Shown here piece after piece: positions 16,341 through 24,441 of a DNA stretch of 64,000 nucleotides (position 1 is its first letter; each line of letters opens with the position of its first letter). Location of the stretch: assembly GCF_002356295.1 (NCBI RefSeq), contig NZ_AP018042.1:5426361-5490360 (forward strand), read 5' to 3'. The position numbers and the translations under genes are program-made. The notes beneath the pieces are model-generated. The model was not told the DNA's origin, made no database searches, and was given only the letters and a program-made list of their open reading frames with translations. This DNA is from Labilibaculum antarcticum. Lineage in GTDB: Bacteria; Bacteroidota; Bacteroidia; Bacteroidales; Marinifilaceae.

Positions 16341-18896
16341 ATGGCTTCAACAACAACTAATAAAAAAGAAATAGTAGATTTTCTATGGGAATGGGCGGAA
16401 ACCCATAATGATTGGGGAAAGCTTCTTATAAGTGAGATTGTAACAACAGAAAACAATCTTTCAATAACAGAAAGAGAATCAGTTTTAAATTACTTTTTGC
16501 AATCCATAAGTTTACATTCAGGATTACCTGCTATTGCTATAACAAAACCGACTTATACTCCAACCAATAAGAAGATTGAATTAGAGTCATTAACGAACGT
16601 TACTGGTGTTAATAGACTTGCCAAAAATCAAACTTTAAAATTTAGTGATAATTTAACTGTAATATTTGGGGAAAATGGTACAGGTAAAACTGGTTATGGA
16701 AGAATATTGAAAAATCTCGGTTTCAGTTATGATGATAACAACACAATTCTATCAAATATATTTGGAACTTCTAAATCCAAGACAGCAACTATAAAATATA
16801 AAGCTAATAACTTGCCAGATACATTTGATTGGGATGGTACTAATAAAAATAATGATTTAGAGAGTATTTCAGTTTTTAACAACAACTGTGTACAGATTTC
16901 TCTTTCAGACAGACAGTTAATTGTGTCGCCAATAGGATTTCATTTATTTAGTATTGTTATCTCAGAATTAAATGAACTAACTACCTTATTAAGGAACAAG
17001 ATAACCCAATATCCTACAACAATAAATTTTGCGGGGAACTTAAGCACAGGAAGTCCTCAGCAAATTTATATTTCATCACTTTCATCTAAATCAACAGAAC
17101 AAAAATTAATTGAATTATCAACAATTACTTCAGAACAAGAGCAGGCTTTAAAAGTCTATGAAGAAGAATTATCTAATTTAAATAAAAAGCTTCTAGAAGC
17201 TGTAATTCAAAATTTAAATGCTTCAATAACGGAAATAGGTTCTCTAGTAATTAAAATAGAGAATGCTAAAAAGGTTATAACTAAAGAAAATTGTCAAGCA
17301 ATTGTCAATTTTAACAAGCAAATATTAGTCTTAGAAAATAAAGCTCAAACAGGGATAAAGGAAATAGCTGAAACAAACGGAATAGAATTTTATGAAACAA
17401 CGCAATTTAGTTTATTTATTAAGGCTGCTGAAAATTATATAAAAATTCTCAGTAAGCCTGAATATCCCAATAGTGAAAATGTTTGTGTTTATTGTAATCA
17501 ATCCCTTGATGATACTGCCAAAACTCTACTAAGTAGTTATAGAACGTTGCTTAATGATAAAACTCAGGAGAACTTATCTCAATTGAAACTTCAAAAAAAC
17601 AACTTAATAGCAAAAGTTACTCAGATTGATACGAATATAAAATTTCATCAAGCAACTATTGGCCTAGATACAAATCAAAAGCCAATACAACCACCTGAAC
17701 TTTTAGAGTACAACAGAGTTTTAGAAGGACTGAAAACTAAATTTGCTACTGATGACATTAAAGAGACTACGGAATTTAATTTTGAATATCAGACCTATAT
17801 AGACTTTCTTAACAATAAAAAGGATGATCTAAAAAGAATTTTAACTACGAAGAAAACTCTATCATCTGATCTTGCAACGAAAGAAAAAGATCTGAAAAGT
17901 AAGATTGCTGAATTGAAAGATCGAAAACAACTTTCTCAAAAAGTTACAGAAATAAAAATAGCTATTTCTAACATGAAAATTGTTTCTAAGTTAAATTCCA
18001 AGTTAGGCAGTTTTAGTACAAATTCAATAAGTAGGAAAACAACAGAAGCAAGGGATTTATTAATTAAATCAAACTTTGATAAAATATTCAAAGAAGAATT
18101 AAAAGCTTTTAGGAAAGCGCATATTAATATTGATTTAAGTTTTGGTACAGATAGAGGTAAATCTAAAGTTTCACCAAAAATTAATACTCATAATCTAACT
18201 GATATACTAAGCGAAGGAGAGCAAAAAGCCATTGCTTTGGCAGAATTTTTAACAGAATTACAACTTGATAATATTATTGCTCCTGTTATTTTTGACGACC
18301 CTGTTAACAGTCTTGATCATCATATAATTGATGATGTTGCTAGGCGATTAATTAAGCTTTCAAAAGATAGACAAGTTGTAATATTTACACATAGTGTACT
18401 TTTATTCAATAGCTTCTTGTTTTTCAGTAAACAGCAAACTTTTAAAGCTCTTAAGTATAAATTTTATAATACAAAAAATGAATATGATGAAACAGGATTT
18501 GTTTCTGAAGCTGAGGAAGAAATAAATAAGGTGAAAAGTTATATTTCAAAAATTAATCTGATTATAAACAATACACCTAAAGATCGTCCTGAAGCAGACG
18601 TTGCAGAAGATGGCTATGGGTATCTACGCTCTGCAATTGAACTATTAATAGAATATGAAATTTTTCAAGGCACTGTAAAAAGGTATCAAAAAAATGTTGC
18701 CTTAACTCAGTTTGTTAAAATTGATGGTGAGTTGATTAATACTCACAAAGATAATTTGAATGAAATTTTTGAACGAAGTTGTGGTTATATCAAAGGGCAT
18801 AGTAATCCAACAGCTATTTTCAATCCCCCGACTTTAAGGGAATTGAAATCTGATTTTGGAGACTTTGAAATTATAAGGAAAGCTTTTTTAAATTAA
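16341..18896 (+). CDS. RloC/PrrC-like AAA_13 ATPase, candidate anticodon-nuclease defence protein
   Basis: This 851-residue Rad50/SMC-like ATPase has Walker A GENGTGKT (110-117), long coiled coils (about 260-440 and 480-560) bent around a CxxC zinc-hook-like motif VCVYC (C382, C385), an ABC signature LSEGEQKA (623-630), Walker B VIFDDPVNSLD (649-659) and H-loop THS (683-685). The C-terminal 100 residues carry R763-xxx-E767 (YLRSAIE) and H820 (IKGHSNP), in the same order as the Arg-Glu-His catalytic triad of the PrrC/RloC anticodon nucleases. RloC cleaves tRNA under DNA stress and phage attack. No hsd restriction genes adjoin, which fits RloC rather than PrrC. The nuclease role is inference from motif order. 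Confidence 0.8.
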   Translation: MASTTTNKKEIVDFLWEWAETHNDWGKLLISEIVTTENNLSITERESVLNYFLQSISLHSGLPAIAITKPTYTPTNKKIELESLTNVTGVNRLAKNQTLKFSDNLTVIFGENGTGKTGYGRILKNLGFSYDDNNTILSNIFGTSKSKTATIKYKANNLPDTFDWDGTNKNNDLESISVFNNNCVQISLSDRQLIVSPIGFHLFSIVISELNELTTLLRNKITQYPTTINFAGNLSTGSPQQIYISSLSSKSTEQKLIELSTITSEQEQALKVYEEELSNLNKKLLEAVIQNLNASITEIGSLVIKIENAKKVITKENCQAIVNFNKQILVLENKAQTGIKEIAETNGIEFYETTQFSLFIKAAENYIKILSKPEYPNSENVCVYCNQSLDDTAKTLLSSYRTLLNDKTQENLSQLKLQKNNLIAKVTQIDTNIKFHQATIGLDTNQKPIQPPELLEYNRVLEGLKTKFATDDIKETTEFNFEYQTYIDFLNNKKDDLKRILTTKKTLSSDLATKEKDLKSKIAELKDRKQLSQKVTEIKIAISNMKIVSKLNSKLGSFSTNSISRKTTEARDLLIKSNFDKIFKEELKAFRKAHINIDLSFGTDRGKSKVSPKINTHNLTDILSEGEQKAIALAEFLTELQLDNIIAPVIFDDPVNSLDHHIIDDVARRLIKLSKDRQVVIFTHSVLLFNSFLFFSKQQTFKALKYKFYNTKNEYDETGFVSEAEEEINKVKSYISKINLIINNTPKDRPEADVAEDGYGYLRSAIELLIEYEIFQGTVKRYQKNVALTQFVKIDGELINTHKDNLNEIFERSCGYIKGHSNPTAIFNPPTLRELKSDFGDFEIIRKAFLN

Positions 18897-19031
18897 AACT
18901 TTAAAAAGCAACCAATAATTGCCAAGTGGCCGATAAATTGAAAGGTTGTTGCCCAAATTAAATTCAGTACAACTAGATATTGAAAGCAACCAACAAGAAC
19001 CAAATACCATCTACTAACCATCAGTAAACAA

Positions 19032-19550
19032 ATGAAAAAACTCAGTTTTAAACAAAAAATCCTATTTGCTTTGTTCACAGGCATAGTCTATGGTGGCATC
19101 CTCCTGCTTGTGCATGATGCATTCGATTTTTACACCATCAGGAGTATGGCATTTCAGACTCTGTTTTTCACGATACTCTTTGGAATAGGCTTTCCATTTG
19201 TAATGGAAAAATTGGCGCCAAAAATGCTTTCTAAAGTTAAAAATCCAGAAATGGATGAGAATGAAACAATTATTTATGAAGATGGTGCCAGTTTGTTTCG
19301 TGGGGCTTGGGTGACTGTTGGCGGCAAGTTATTTTTAACCAATAAACGATTGATTTTCAACGCTCACAAATACAATCTCCAAAAAGGGGAAACCTCTATT
19401 GACTTAAACGATATAACAGAAATCAGTAAAAGAATAACAAGCCGTATTGTTGACAATGGTTTGCAAATAGCAACAAAAGACAATTCGAAATACGATTTGG
19501 TTCTGAATAATCGGGATGAATGGATTGAACAATTACAAAAGAAAAAATAA
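19032..19550 (+). CDS. Membrane protein with GRAM/PH-like domain
   Basis: This 172-residue protein has two N-terminal transmembrane segments (about 8-28 and 37-57), then a soluble part that reads like a GRAM domain: NETIIYEDGASLFRG, GGKLFLTNKRLIFNAH, IDLNDITEISKR, IATKDNSKYDLVL and WIEQL. GRAM/PH-like domains bind lipids or peptides at membranes. It is the first gene of a tight four-gene run with the M15 peptidase and two coiled-coil proteins; the next ATG follows its stop after 3 nt. The biological role is unknown. Confidence 0.75.
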   Translation: MKKLSFKQKILFALFTGIVYGGILLLVHDAFDFYTIRSMAFQTLFFTILFGIGFPFVMEKLAPKMLSKVKNPEMDENETIIYEDGASLFRGAWVTVGGKLFLTNKRLIFNAHKYNLQKGETSIDLNDITEISKRITSRIVDNGLQIATKDNSKYDLVLNNRDEWIEQLQKKK

Positions 19551-19553
19551 GCC

Positions 19554-20063
19554 ATGTACAAATTCGGAAAAACATCAAAAGAACGGCTAGGCGAAGTTCA
19601 TGAGCTTTTGCGGCTATTGGCAAATGCATGTTTAACGCAGTCGGCTTTCGATTTTGGCGTGCCTGCCGATGGTGGTTTGCGCAGTGCTTCGCAACAAAAG
19701 GAATTGTTTGCCCAAGGCGCATCGAAACACAATGGCACAAAAAGTAAAAGCCATCATCAGTATGGCATGGCTTTGGATTTGATTCCTCACATCAACGGAA
19801 GCTACACCTGGGCAAATAAGGAAGCTTTTTTAAGCATTGCCCAAAGCGCATTTAGTATATGGGGCCAGCTGGAAGATACGCAAGGTCTTCATTTGCATTG
19901 GGGTGGTTTTTGGAAAATCAAGGATCATAACAAAAAAGACTTTCTTGATTTGCAAGAAATACAGGCTTGGAATTTCTCGCATTTCGAACTGCGCAGCAAA
20001 ACCCAAGAAGAAGCCATGCCTATTGATACCTACCTGGCTAAAATGAATTATGAAATAGCATAA
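19554..20063 (+). CDS. M15-family peptidoglycan endopeptidase (endolysin-like)
   Basis: This 169-residue protein carries the zinc peptidase M15 signature S-x-H-x-x-G-x-A-x-D at SHHQYGMALD (residues 66-75) and a second site HLHWGG (113-118) supplying further ligand or catalytic groups. GVPADGGLRSASQQ at 36-49 is also typical of L-alanyl-D-glutamate endopeptidases of the CwlK/phage endolysin group. No signal peptide is visible, as in phage endolysins, so it would need a holin-like route or an internal role. It starts 3 nt after the GRAM-like gene and precedes two coiled-coil envelope proteins. Confidence 0.85.
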   Translation: MYKFGKTSKERLGEVHELLRLLANACLTQSAFDFGVPADGGLRSASQQKELFAQGASKHNGTKSKSHHQYGMALDLIPHINGSYTWANKEAFLSIAQSAFSIWGQLEDTQGLHLHWGGFWKIKDHNKKDFLDLQEIQAWNFSHFELRSKTQEEAMPIDTYLAKMNYEIA

Positions 20064-20099
20064 GTCCCAATAAATTCGAAAATCATTTCCCCTCCCCTT

Positions 20100-20471
20100 A
20101 TGGAAAATTTTAAAAATGCCTTTAACATCGTGCTCACCATTTTACTTGTGGTGGTACTCTATTTTGTTGTATCGGGCAACAGCAAACTAAAAGAAACCCA
20201 GAATACTATTAATCAGGTAAACAGCGAGCTGTCTGTTTTAAAAGACAGCATTGGCAAGACACAAGAATCCCTAACTCTCGTACTCAACAAACTGGCATTT
20301 ACCGAAAACGAGCTGAAAATCCTGAAAAATGAACGGGACATTCTCGAGTTAGAGGAACTGCAAAGAAGAACGAAGAACAAAGCAGAACTGAAAGTTTTGA
20401 AGGTAAAGATTCTGGAAAAGGAAGAAAAGAAAAAAGAACTGCAAAAACACGCTAACACATTCGAATTATGA
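20100..20471 (+). CDS. Single-pass membrane protein with long coiled coil
   Basis: This 123-residue protein has one transmembrane helix at about 9-26 (IVLTILLVVVLYFVVSG) followed by an almost uninterrupted charged coiled coil to the end. The build resembles i-spanins or other membrane-tethered rods, but the sequence is too simple for a family call. It lies 36 nt after the M15 peptidase gene and overlaps the next gene by 4 nt (ATGA), so translation is coupled. Function unknown. Confidence 0.7.
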   Translation: MENFKNAFNIVLTILLVVVLYFVVSGNSKLKETQNTINQVNSELSVLKDSIGKTQESLTLVLNKLAFTENELKILKNERDILELEELQRRTKNKAELKVLKVKILEKEEKKKELQKHANTFEL

Positions 20472-21019
20472 AGAACACACTACTACTGCTGGTCATTTTA
20501 ACTTTTAGCTGTGCCGCCAACGCTCAAGATTACATGGGCTTAAAAAAATCGCCTCTGCAATATTGCACATCGAACCAATCGCCTTTGCAACTGTTGGTTG
20601 GCGATACACTGGTTGTTGTTTGCGATACCATGTATCTGATTAATAAAACGAGATACCAATTTTACAAGAGCATCCACCAAGCCACTTTGCAAGATGATGG
20701 CATGGAATGCAAAAACCTACTAAAAGCTTACGAGGCCCGATTGGAGGAACACGAATTATCGTACAGCAAACTACTGGCCAACAGCCGTAAAACCGAAAAG
20801 ACGACTCTCGATTTTATCGAATACACCCAAAAATCTTTGGAAAACACGCAGAAAACATTGCAATACTCCCAACAATCTCTCGACTATTCGATGCAAAACC
20901 TCGATCGTGCCAATGAGCTGATCCGCAAAGAAAAATGGAATGCCCGAGGACAAAAGCTATTGACCGGCATTGCTGGCGTGGGCGTAGGAATATTGGTTGG
21001 GGTGTTGGTTACTCGTTAG
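20468..21019 (+). CDS. Secreted coiled-coil protein with C-terminal membrane segment
   Basis: This 183-residue protein has a signal peptide (residues 1-19, ending AANA), a short beta-rich segment with two or three cysteines (about 25-60), a coiled coil with repeated TQKSLENTQKTLQYSQQSL heptads (about 95-145), and a glycine-rich hydrophobic tail (GIAGVGVGILVGVLV) that could insert in a membrane. Together with the preceding membrane-anchored coiled-coil protein it could form an envelope-spanning pair. It is the last well-supported gene of the M15 cassette. Function unknown. Confidence 0.7.
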   Translation: MKNTLLLLVILTFSCAANAQDYMGLKKSPLQYCTSNQSPLQLLVGDTLVVVCDTMYLINKTRYQFYKSIHQATLQDDGMECKNLLKAYEARLEEHELSYSKLLANSRKTEKTTLDFIEYTQKSLENTQKTLQYSQQSLDYSMQNLDRANELIRKEKWNARGQKLLTGIAGVGVGILVGVLVTR

Positions 21020-21561
21020 GAAAGTGCAGAAGCAGTGCATCCTCTTTGGGAGATGAACACCCTTTGGAATTACATCCGCTCACAATCCGAAGCACTAAGA
21101 AATGAAAAAACACTCAAAAAAACCTACATCTATCCCTCCCCATCAGGAGAGAAAAACGCGACTCTCAGCCTAATAAATTTGGAAAATGGATACTCTTTTC
21201 TTTTTGAGGAGAAGAGCCGTGCTTGAGGGAATTGTTTCAACAAAGCTACAAGTCAACCTCTACAGATACAGGTAAATGCACGGAAGAATGTCACTCTAAA
21301 CGTCATTTACGTGCAGAATAGATACAATTCTTAAAAAATAATGGTGTTGGTTTTGATAAAAAGTAATTGCTTTAAATATTGAAGCCCATTGGGACTCTTC
21401 TCATCCCGATCATTCATAGCTGTAGGTCCCACCTACTGCCATTCAGGCTCAATCCCTTCCGAATTATTCACAAGCTAGACAGTACCGATTTAAGTTAACA
21501 GTTAAAAGACAAATGTTTATCCATTCCAAAATGGAATATACTTATAAATCAATTAATTATA
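21020..21561. other. Intergenic region with a doubtful short frame
   Basis: A frame of 63 codons at 21035-21226 opens with GTG 15 nt after the previous gene (its first ATG is 21053). It shows no motif, signal or compositional bias, and I do not call it a gene. The remainder, to the promoter at 21562, shows nothing I can identify. Confidence 0.4.
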
Positions 21562-21591
21562 TTGCAGGTAAGTAAATAATACCTACTTTTG
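21562..21591 (+). promoter_or_regulatory. Consensus Bacteroidota promoter
   Basis: TTG (21562-21564), exactly 19 nt, then TACTTTTG (21584-21591) is a full match to the -33/-7 promoter of this phylum. The predicted transcription start falls at about 21597-21599, on top of an ATG at 21598. It reads toward the porin gene at 21800. Confidence 0.75.
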
Positions 21592-21597
21592 CACGCT

Positions 21598-21705
21598 ATG
21601 GGATTAGAAATACGTGAACTTCACAATAAAAAAAATACCAGAATCGATAGCTTTCAGTTTCTTGCTTTCAGAATACTGCCCAATAAAGTCCTGCCTCCAT
21701 CCTAA
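21598..21705 (+). CDS. Possible leaderless 35-codon small ORF upstream of the porin gene
   Basis: The ATG at 21598 coincides with the predicted transcription start of the consensus promoter and opens a 35-codon frame (MGLEIRELHNKKN to KVLPPS) ending at TAA 21703-21705. It could be a leader peptide, a fragment of a former gene, or simply the 5' end of the porin leader RNA. No family is recognised and coding status is uncertain. Confidence 0.3.
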   Translation: MGLEIRELHNKKNTRIDSFQFLAFRILPNKVLPPS

Positions 21706-21799
21706 TTAAAATAAGTCAAATATAATATCCTTCGAAAGAAGTATTACTTAACATACGGTCAATTTTCCGCATGATTTTATATTCATTTAATTTACATCT

Positions 21800-22960
21800 A
21801 TGTTTTATTTAAGAACTTGGCTGGGAATAATTTTCCTTGCCTCTACTATTTTTACCGCAACTGCACAAGAAAAAGCGACTGTTGATATTGGTGGTGCATT
21901 ACGATTTAATTACAATAATTCTACTTGGAAAGATGCACAACAAAAACGTGGCGGCGATTTAGGTTTCGATGTATTTCGATTAAATGCCAAAGCACAATAC
22001 AAAGGTTTAAAACTTAATGCAGAATATCGCTTCTATTCCGAAGGTTTTGGTGGAGCTATGTTGAAACAAGGTTGGATTGCTTACGATTTTAATGAAAGTG
22101 ACGAATTGCAATTCGGTTTAACTCAGGTGCCTTTTGGTATCACCAAATACAATTCAAACTCATGGTTCTTTAGCTTAAATTACTATGTTGGTTTGGAAGA
22201 TGATCATGATATGGGACTAAAGTATACTCATCAAGGTGAGAAATGGGACTACAGTCTGGCTTTCTTCAAAAATGCGGAAGAACTTCAATTTGGAAACAAT
22301 TCAGATCTATCAAGTGCGCGTTATTCTTATGATGTTAGCTCAATTAATAGTGAAGGCAATATGATTCTCCGAAATAAAGAGGTGAATCAAGTGAATGGAG
22401 ACTTATCCTATAAAATTGAAAATGAGAATATCAAGCAACGTATAGGTGTATCTGCACAATACGGAGGCCTGTACAATTTGGATACCGAAGAAATCGGAAA
22501 CCATTATGCTCTTGCTGCCTATTACGAATTAACCGCAGGTCAATTTGGCGTAAAAGCTCAAGTAGCTAATTACAAATACAGTCCTGAGAATCCAGATGGT
22601 GAACGAGATGATGTTATTGCAATGGCTGCTTATGGTGCTCCCTATTTGGTTGCTGCCGAAGCTAGCATTTACACTCTTGGATTAAGTTATTCTATTCCTT
22701 TGGAATGGGGTCCTGTATCGAATGTAGTTATTTACAACGATTTTGGATATATGGATAAGGCTGAAAGCAGCTTCGAAGATTCAATGATGAATGTTACCGG
22801 TGCTATGTTTACAGCAGGTAATATTTACACCTATTTCGATGCGGCTGCAGGTAAAAATCAACCTTGGTTAGGATCTCAATGGACTGGTGCCTTAGCTGAA
22901 GGAACAGTTGATGCCGACTGGGAAATGCGTTTCAATATTAATGTTGGATACTACTTTTAA
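21800..22960 (+). CDS. Outer-membrane porin, phosphate-selective O/P-like
   Basis: This 386-residue protein has a signal peptide (residues 1-22, ending ATAQ) and then alternating amphipathic strands typical of a 16-strand barrel (KATVDIGGALRFNYNNSTW; FDVFRLNAKAQYKGLKLNAE; DELQFGLTQVPFGI) and a terminal aromatic residue (NINVGYYF) as required for outer-membrane insertion. It resembles the porin O/P-like proteins of Bacteroidota that carry anions such as phosphate, though the substrate is inference. It stands alone, about 200 nt downstream of a consensus promoter, and is followed by a good terminator. Confidence 0.82.
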   Translation: MFYLRTWLGIIFLASTIFTATAQEKATVDIGGALRFNYNNSTWKDAQQKRGGDLGFDVFRLNAKAQYKGLKLNAEYRFYSEGFGGAMLKQGWIAYDFNESDELQFGLTQVPFGITKYNSNSWFFSLNYYVGLEDDHDMGLKYTHQGEKWDYSLAFFKNAEELQFGNNSDLSSARYSYDVSSINSEGNMILRNKEVNQVNGDLSYKIENENIKQRIGVSAQYGGLYNLDTEEIGNHYALAAYYELTAGQFGVKAQVANYKYSPENPDGERDDVIAMAAYGAPYLVAAEASIYTLGLSYSIPLEWGPVSNVVIYNDFGYMDKAESSFEDSMMNVTGAMFTAGNIYTYFDAAAGKNQPWLGSQWTGALAEGTVDADWEMRFNINVGYYF

Positions 22961-22994
22961 TCAAGTAGAATAGATTACACAATATAATGAATGG

Positions 22995-23029
22995 AAAGAG
23001 ATGTAGCTTTAAGCTGCATCTCTTTTTTT
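22995..23029. terminator. Intrinsic terminator of the porin gene
   Basis: AGAGATGTAGCT pairs with AGCTGCATCTCT (one G-T wobble) with a very short loop, followed by a run of seven T. It lies 35 nt after the porin stop and just before the end of the convergent BLUF gene, so it may serve both. Confidence 0.8.
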
Positions 23030-23048
23030 GTTTTAAAAATATCTGATT

Positions 23049-23474
23049 TTAGATGTGTTTACGAAAACTATACAAGAGGTGCCTGACTGCTTCTGCACAT
23101 TCCTCGTAATCAATTTCAGAATGCTTGTTTTGCATGAAATCAGAAAAGCCAGGTAATTGCATGTTCTGCTCCTTAGTAACTTTACGAAAACCCATTGACC
23201 AGTCTGGAAAAGCTCGTTTGGTAATTGGCTCTTCCAAAATTTTAAGGACGTTAGTATGACGTGAATCTTTAGAAATGAGATCGAAAACCCGATGTATATT
23301 TTCTCTGTCGCCTTCAATAACCTGAATGAAGGCTTCGTCGTTATAGAGAAGCAAACCCGTGATGTTTTGAATCTCATTTTTTCTACGGATTGTTGCCAAT
23401 AAGTCATTCAATTCCCTTTCAGATAATTCTTTTGAGGAATAACTCAGATAGACAATATGGATTAAATCTGCCAT
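23049..23474 (-). CDS. Stand-alone BLUF-domain blue-light photoreceptor
   Basis: This 141-residue protein binds FAD and senses blue light. All residues of the BLUF photocycle can be aligned with cyanobacterial PixD: Y9 (HIVYLS), N33 (RKNEI), Q51 (FIQVIEG), W92 and M94 (FPDWSMGF). NITGLLLYND at 37-46 is the family core. No output domain is fused, so it must act through a protein partner that is not adjacent. The start is the ATG at 23474; the open frame continues another 324 nt upstream, but only by reading through the repeat array, which I reject as coding. Confidence 0.9.
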   Translation of the reverse strand: MADLIHIVYLSYSSKELSERELNDLLATIRRKNEIQNITGLLLYNDEAFIQVIEGDRENIHRVFDLISKDSRHTNVLKILEEPITKRAFPDWSMGFRKVTKEQNMQLPGFSDFMQNKHSEIDYEECAEAVRHLLYSFRKHI

Positions 23475-23579
23475 TGTTTGGGATTTTGATTCTTGTTTAC
23501 TAAATATACCAATACTTCTCCAAAAGGAAAAATAAAGACCTGTAGTTAAAAATAAATAAGCGCATTGCTGGCTTTGGTC

Positions 23580-24252
23580 TTGGAATAACCACAGAATTCG
23601 GGAGCGACAGGCGAAAGAGTGAACGAGAAGTAATTCAAAATGTAAGATAAGATACACCCCTCTGTCCTTAAAAAAGGGAGAATCGTTGCAAACCAAATCT
23701 TCCCTTCTCGAGGGGAAGTGCCGACAGGCGAAAGGGTGAACGAGAAGTAAATCAAAATGTAAAACGAAATAAAATACAGCCCTCTGTCCTTCGGACATCT
23801 CCCCTTAAAAAAGGGAGAATCGTTCACAAAACAAATCTTCCCTTCTCGAGGGGAAGTGCCAACAGGCAAAAGGGTGAACGAGAAGTAAATCAAAATATAA
23901 GAATTAAGATAAGATAAACCCCTCTGTCCTTCGGACATCTCCCCTTAAGAAAGGGAGAAACGTTGCAAAACCAAATCTTCCCTTCTCGAGAGGAAGTACC
24001 AACAGGCGAAAGGGTGAACGAGAAGTAATCAAAATGTAAAATGAAATAAAATACACCCCTCTGTCCTTCGGACATCTCCCTTTAAAAAAGGGAGAAACGT
24101 TGCAAAACCAAATCTTCCCTTCTCAAGAGGAAGTACCAACAGGCGAAAGGGTGAACGAGAAGTAAATCAAAATGTAAAACGAAATAAAATACACCCCTCT
24201 GTCCTTCGGACATCTCGCCTTTAAAAAAGGGAGAAACGTTGCAAAACCAAGG
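23580..24252. repeat. Tandem hairpin-repeat array, about 4.5 units of 137-140 bp
   Basis: Direct elements CTTCCCTTCTCGAGGGGAAG start at 23699, 23837, 23977 and 24114 (spacing 138, 140, 137), with a truncated element at about 23592. Between them inverted elements (CCCCTCTGTCCTTCGGACAT then CTCCCCTTAAAAAAGG) carry a GTCC-TTCG-GGAC tetraloop hairpin. Spacers of the form GTGAACGAGAAGTAAATCAA are nearly identical between units, which shows recent tandem duplication. It is the same element family as at 11619-11990. Minus-strand frames beginning SEGQRG in each unit are artefacts of the repeat. Confidence 0.85.
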
Positions 24253-24441
24253 CCTGTAAGCCTGAATTGTTTCAAGCTAAATAAGTACACACAGATATTT
24301 CATAATTTCTATTTATTCTTAAATTTTATGTACTTTCAAATAGCAATTCAAAATAATTGATTGTCAGGAATCTATTAAATTCCTTCACATCAATTAATTT
24401 TGAAAACTACAACTACAAAAACGGTTAAATTCAATCTAAAA

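Noticed and set aside
19554-20063. Prophage, because of the endolysin-like peptidase
   Set aside because: No integrase, terminase, capsid, portal or tail gene lies within reach on either side and no attachment-site repeat was seen.
21035-21226. 63-codon frame after the coiled-coil gene
   Set aside because: GTG start, no motif, and typical of chance frames in spacer DNA.
23475-24075. Minus-strand frames with SEGQRG-like starts and a longer BLUF start
   Set aside because: They arise from each copy of the tandem repeat; the amino-acid similarity only reflects the DNA repeat. The BLUF domain starts normally at the ATG at 23474.
23580-24252. CRISPR array
   Set aside because: Units are about 138 bp, spacers are near-identical rather than unique, and no cas gene is present in the window.
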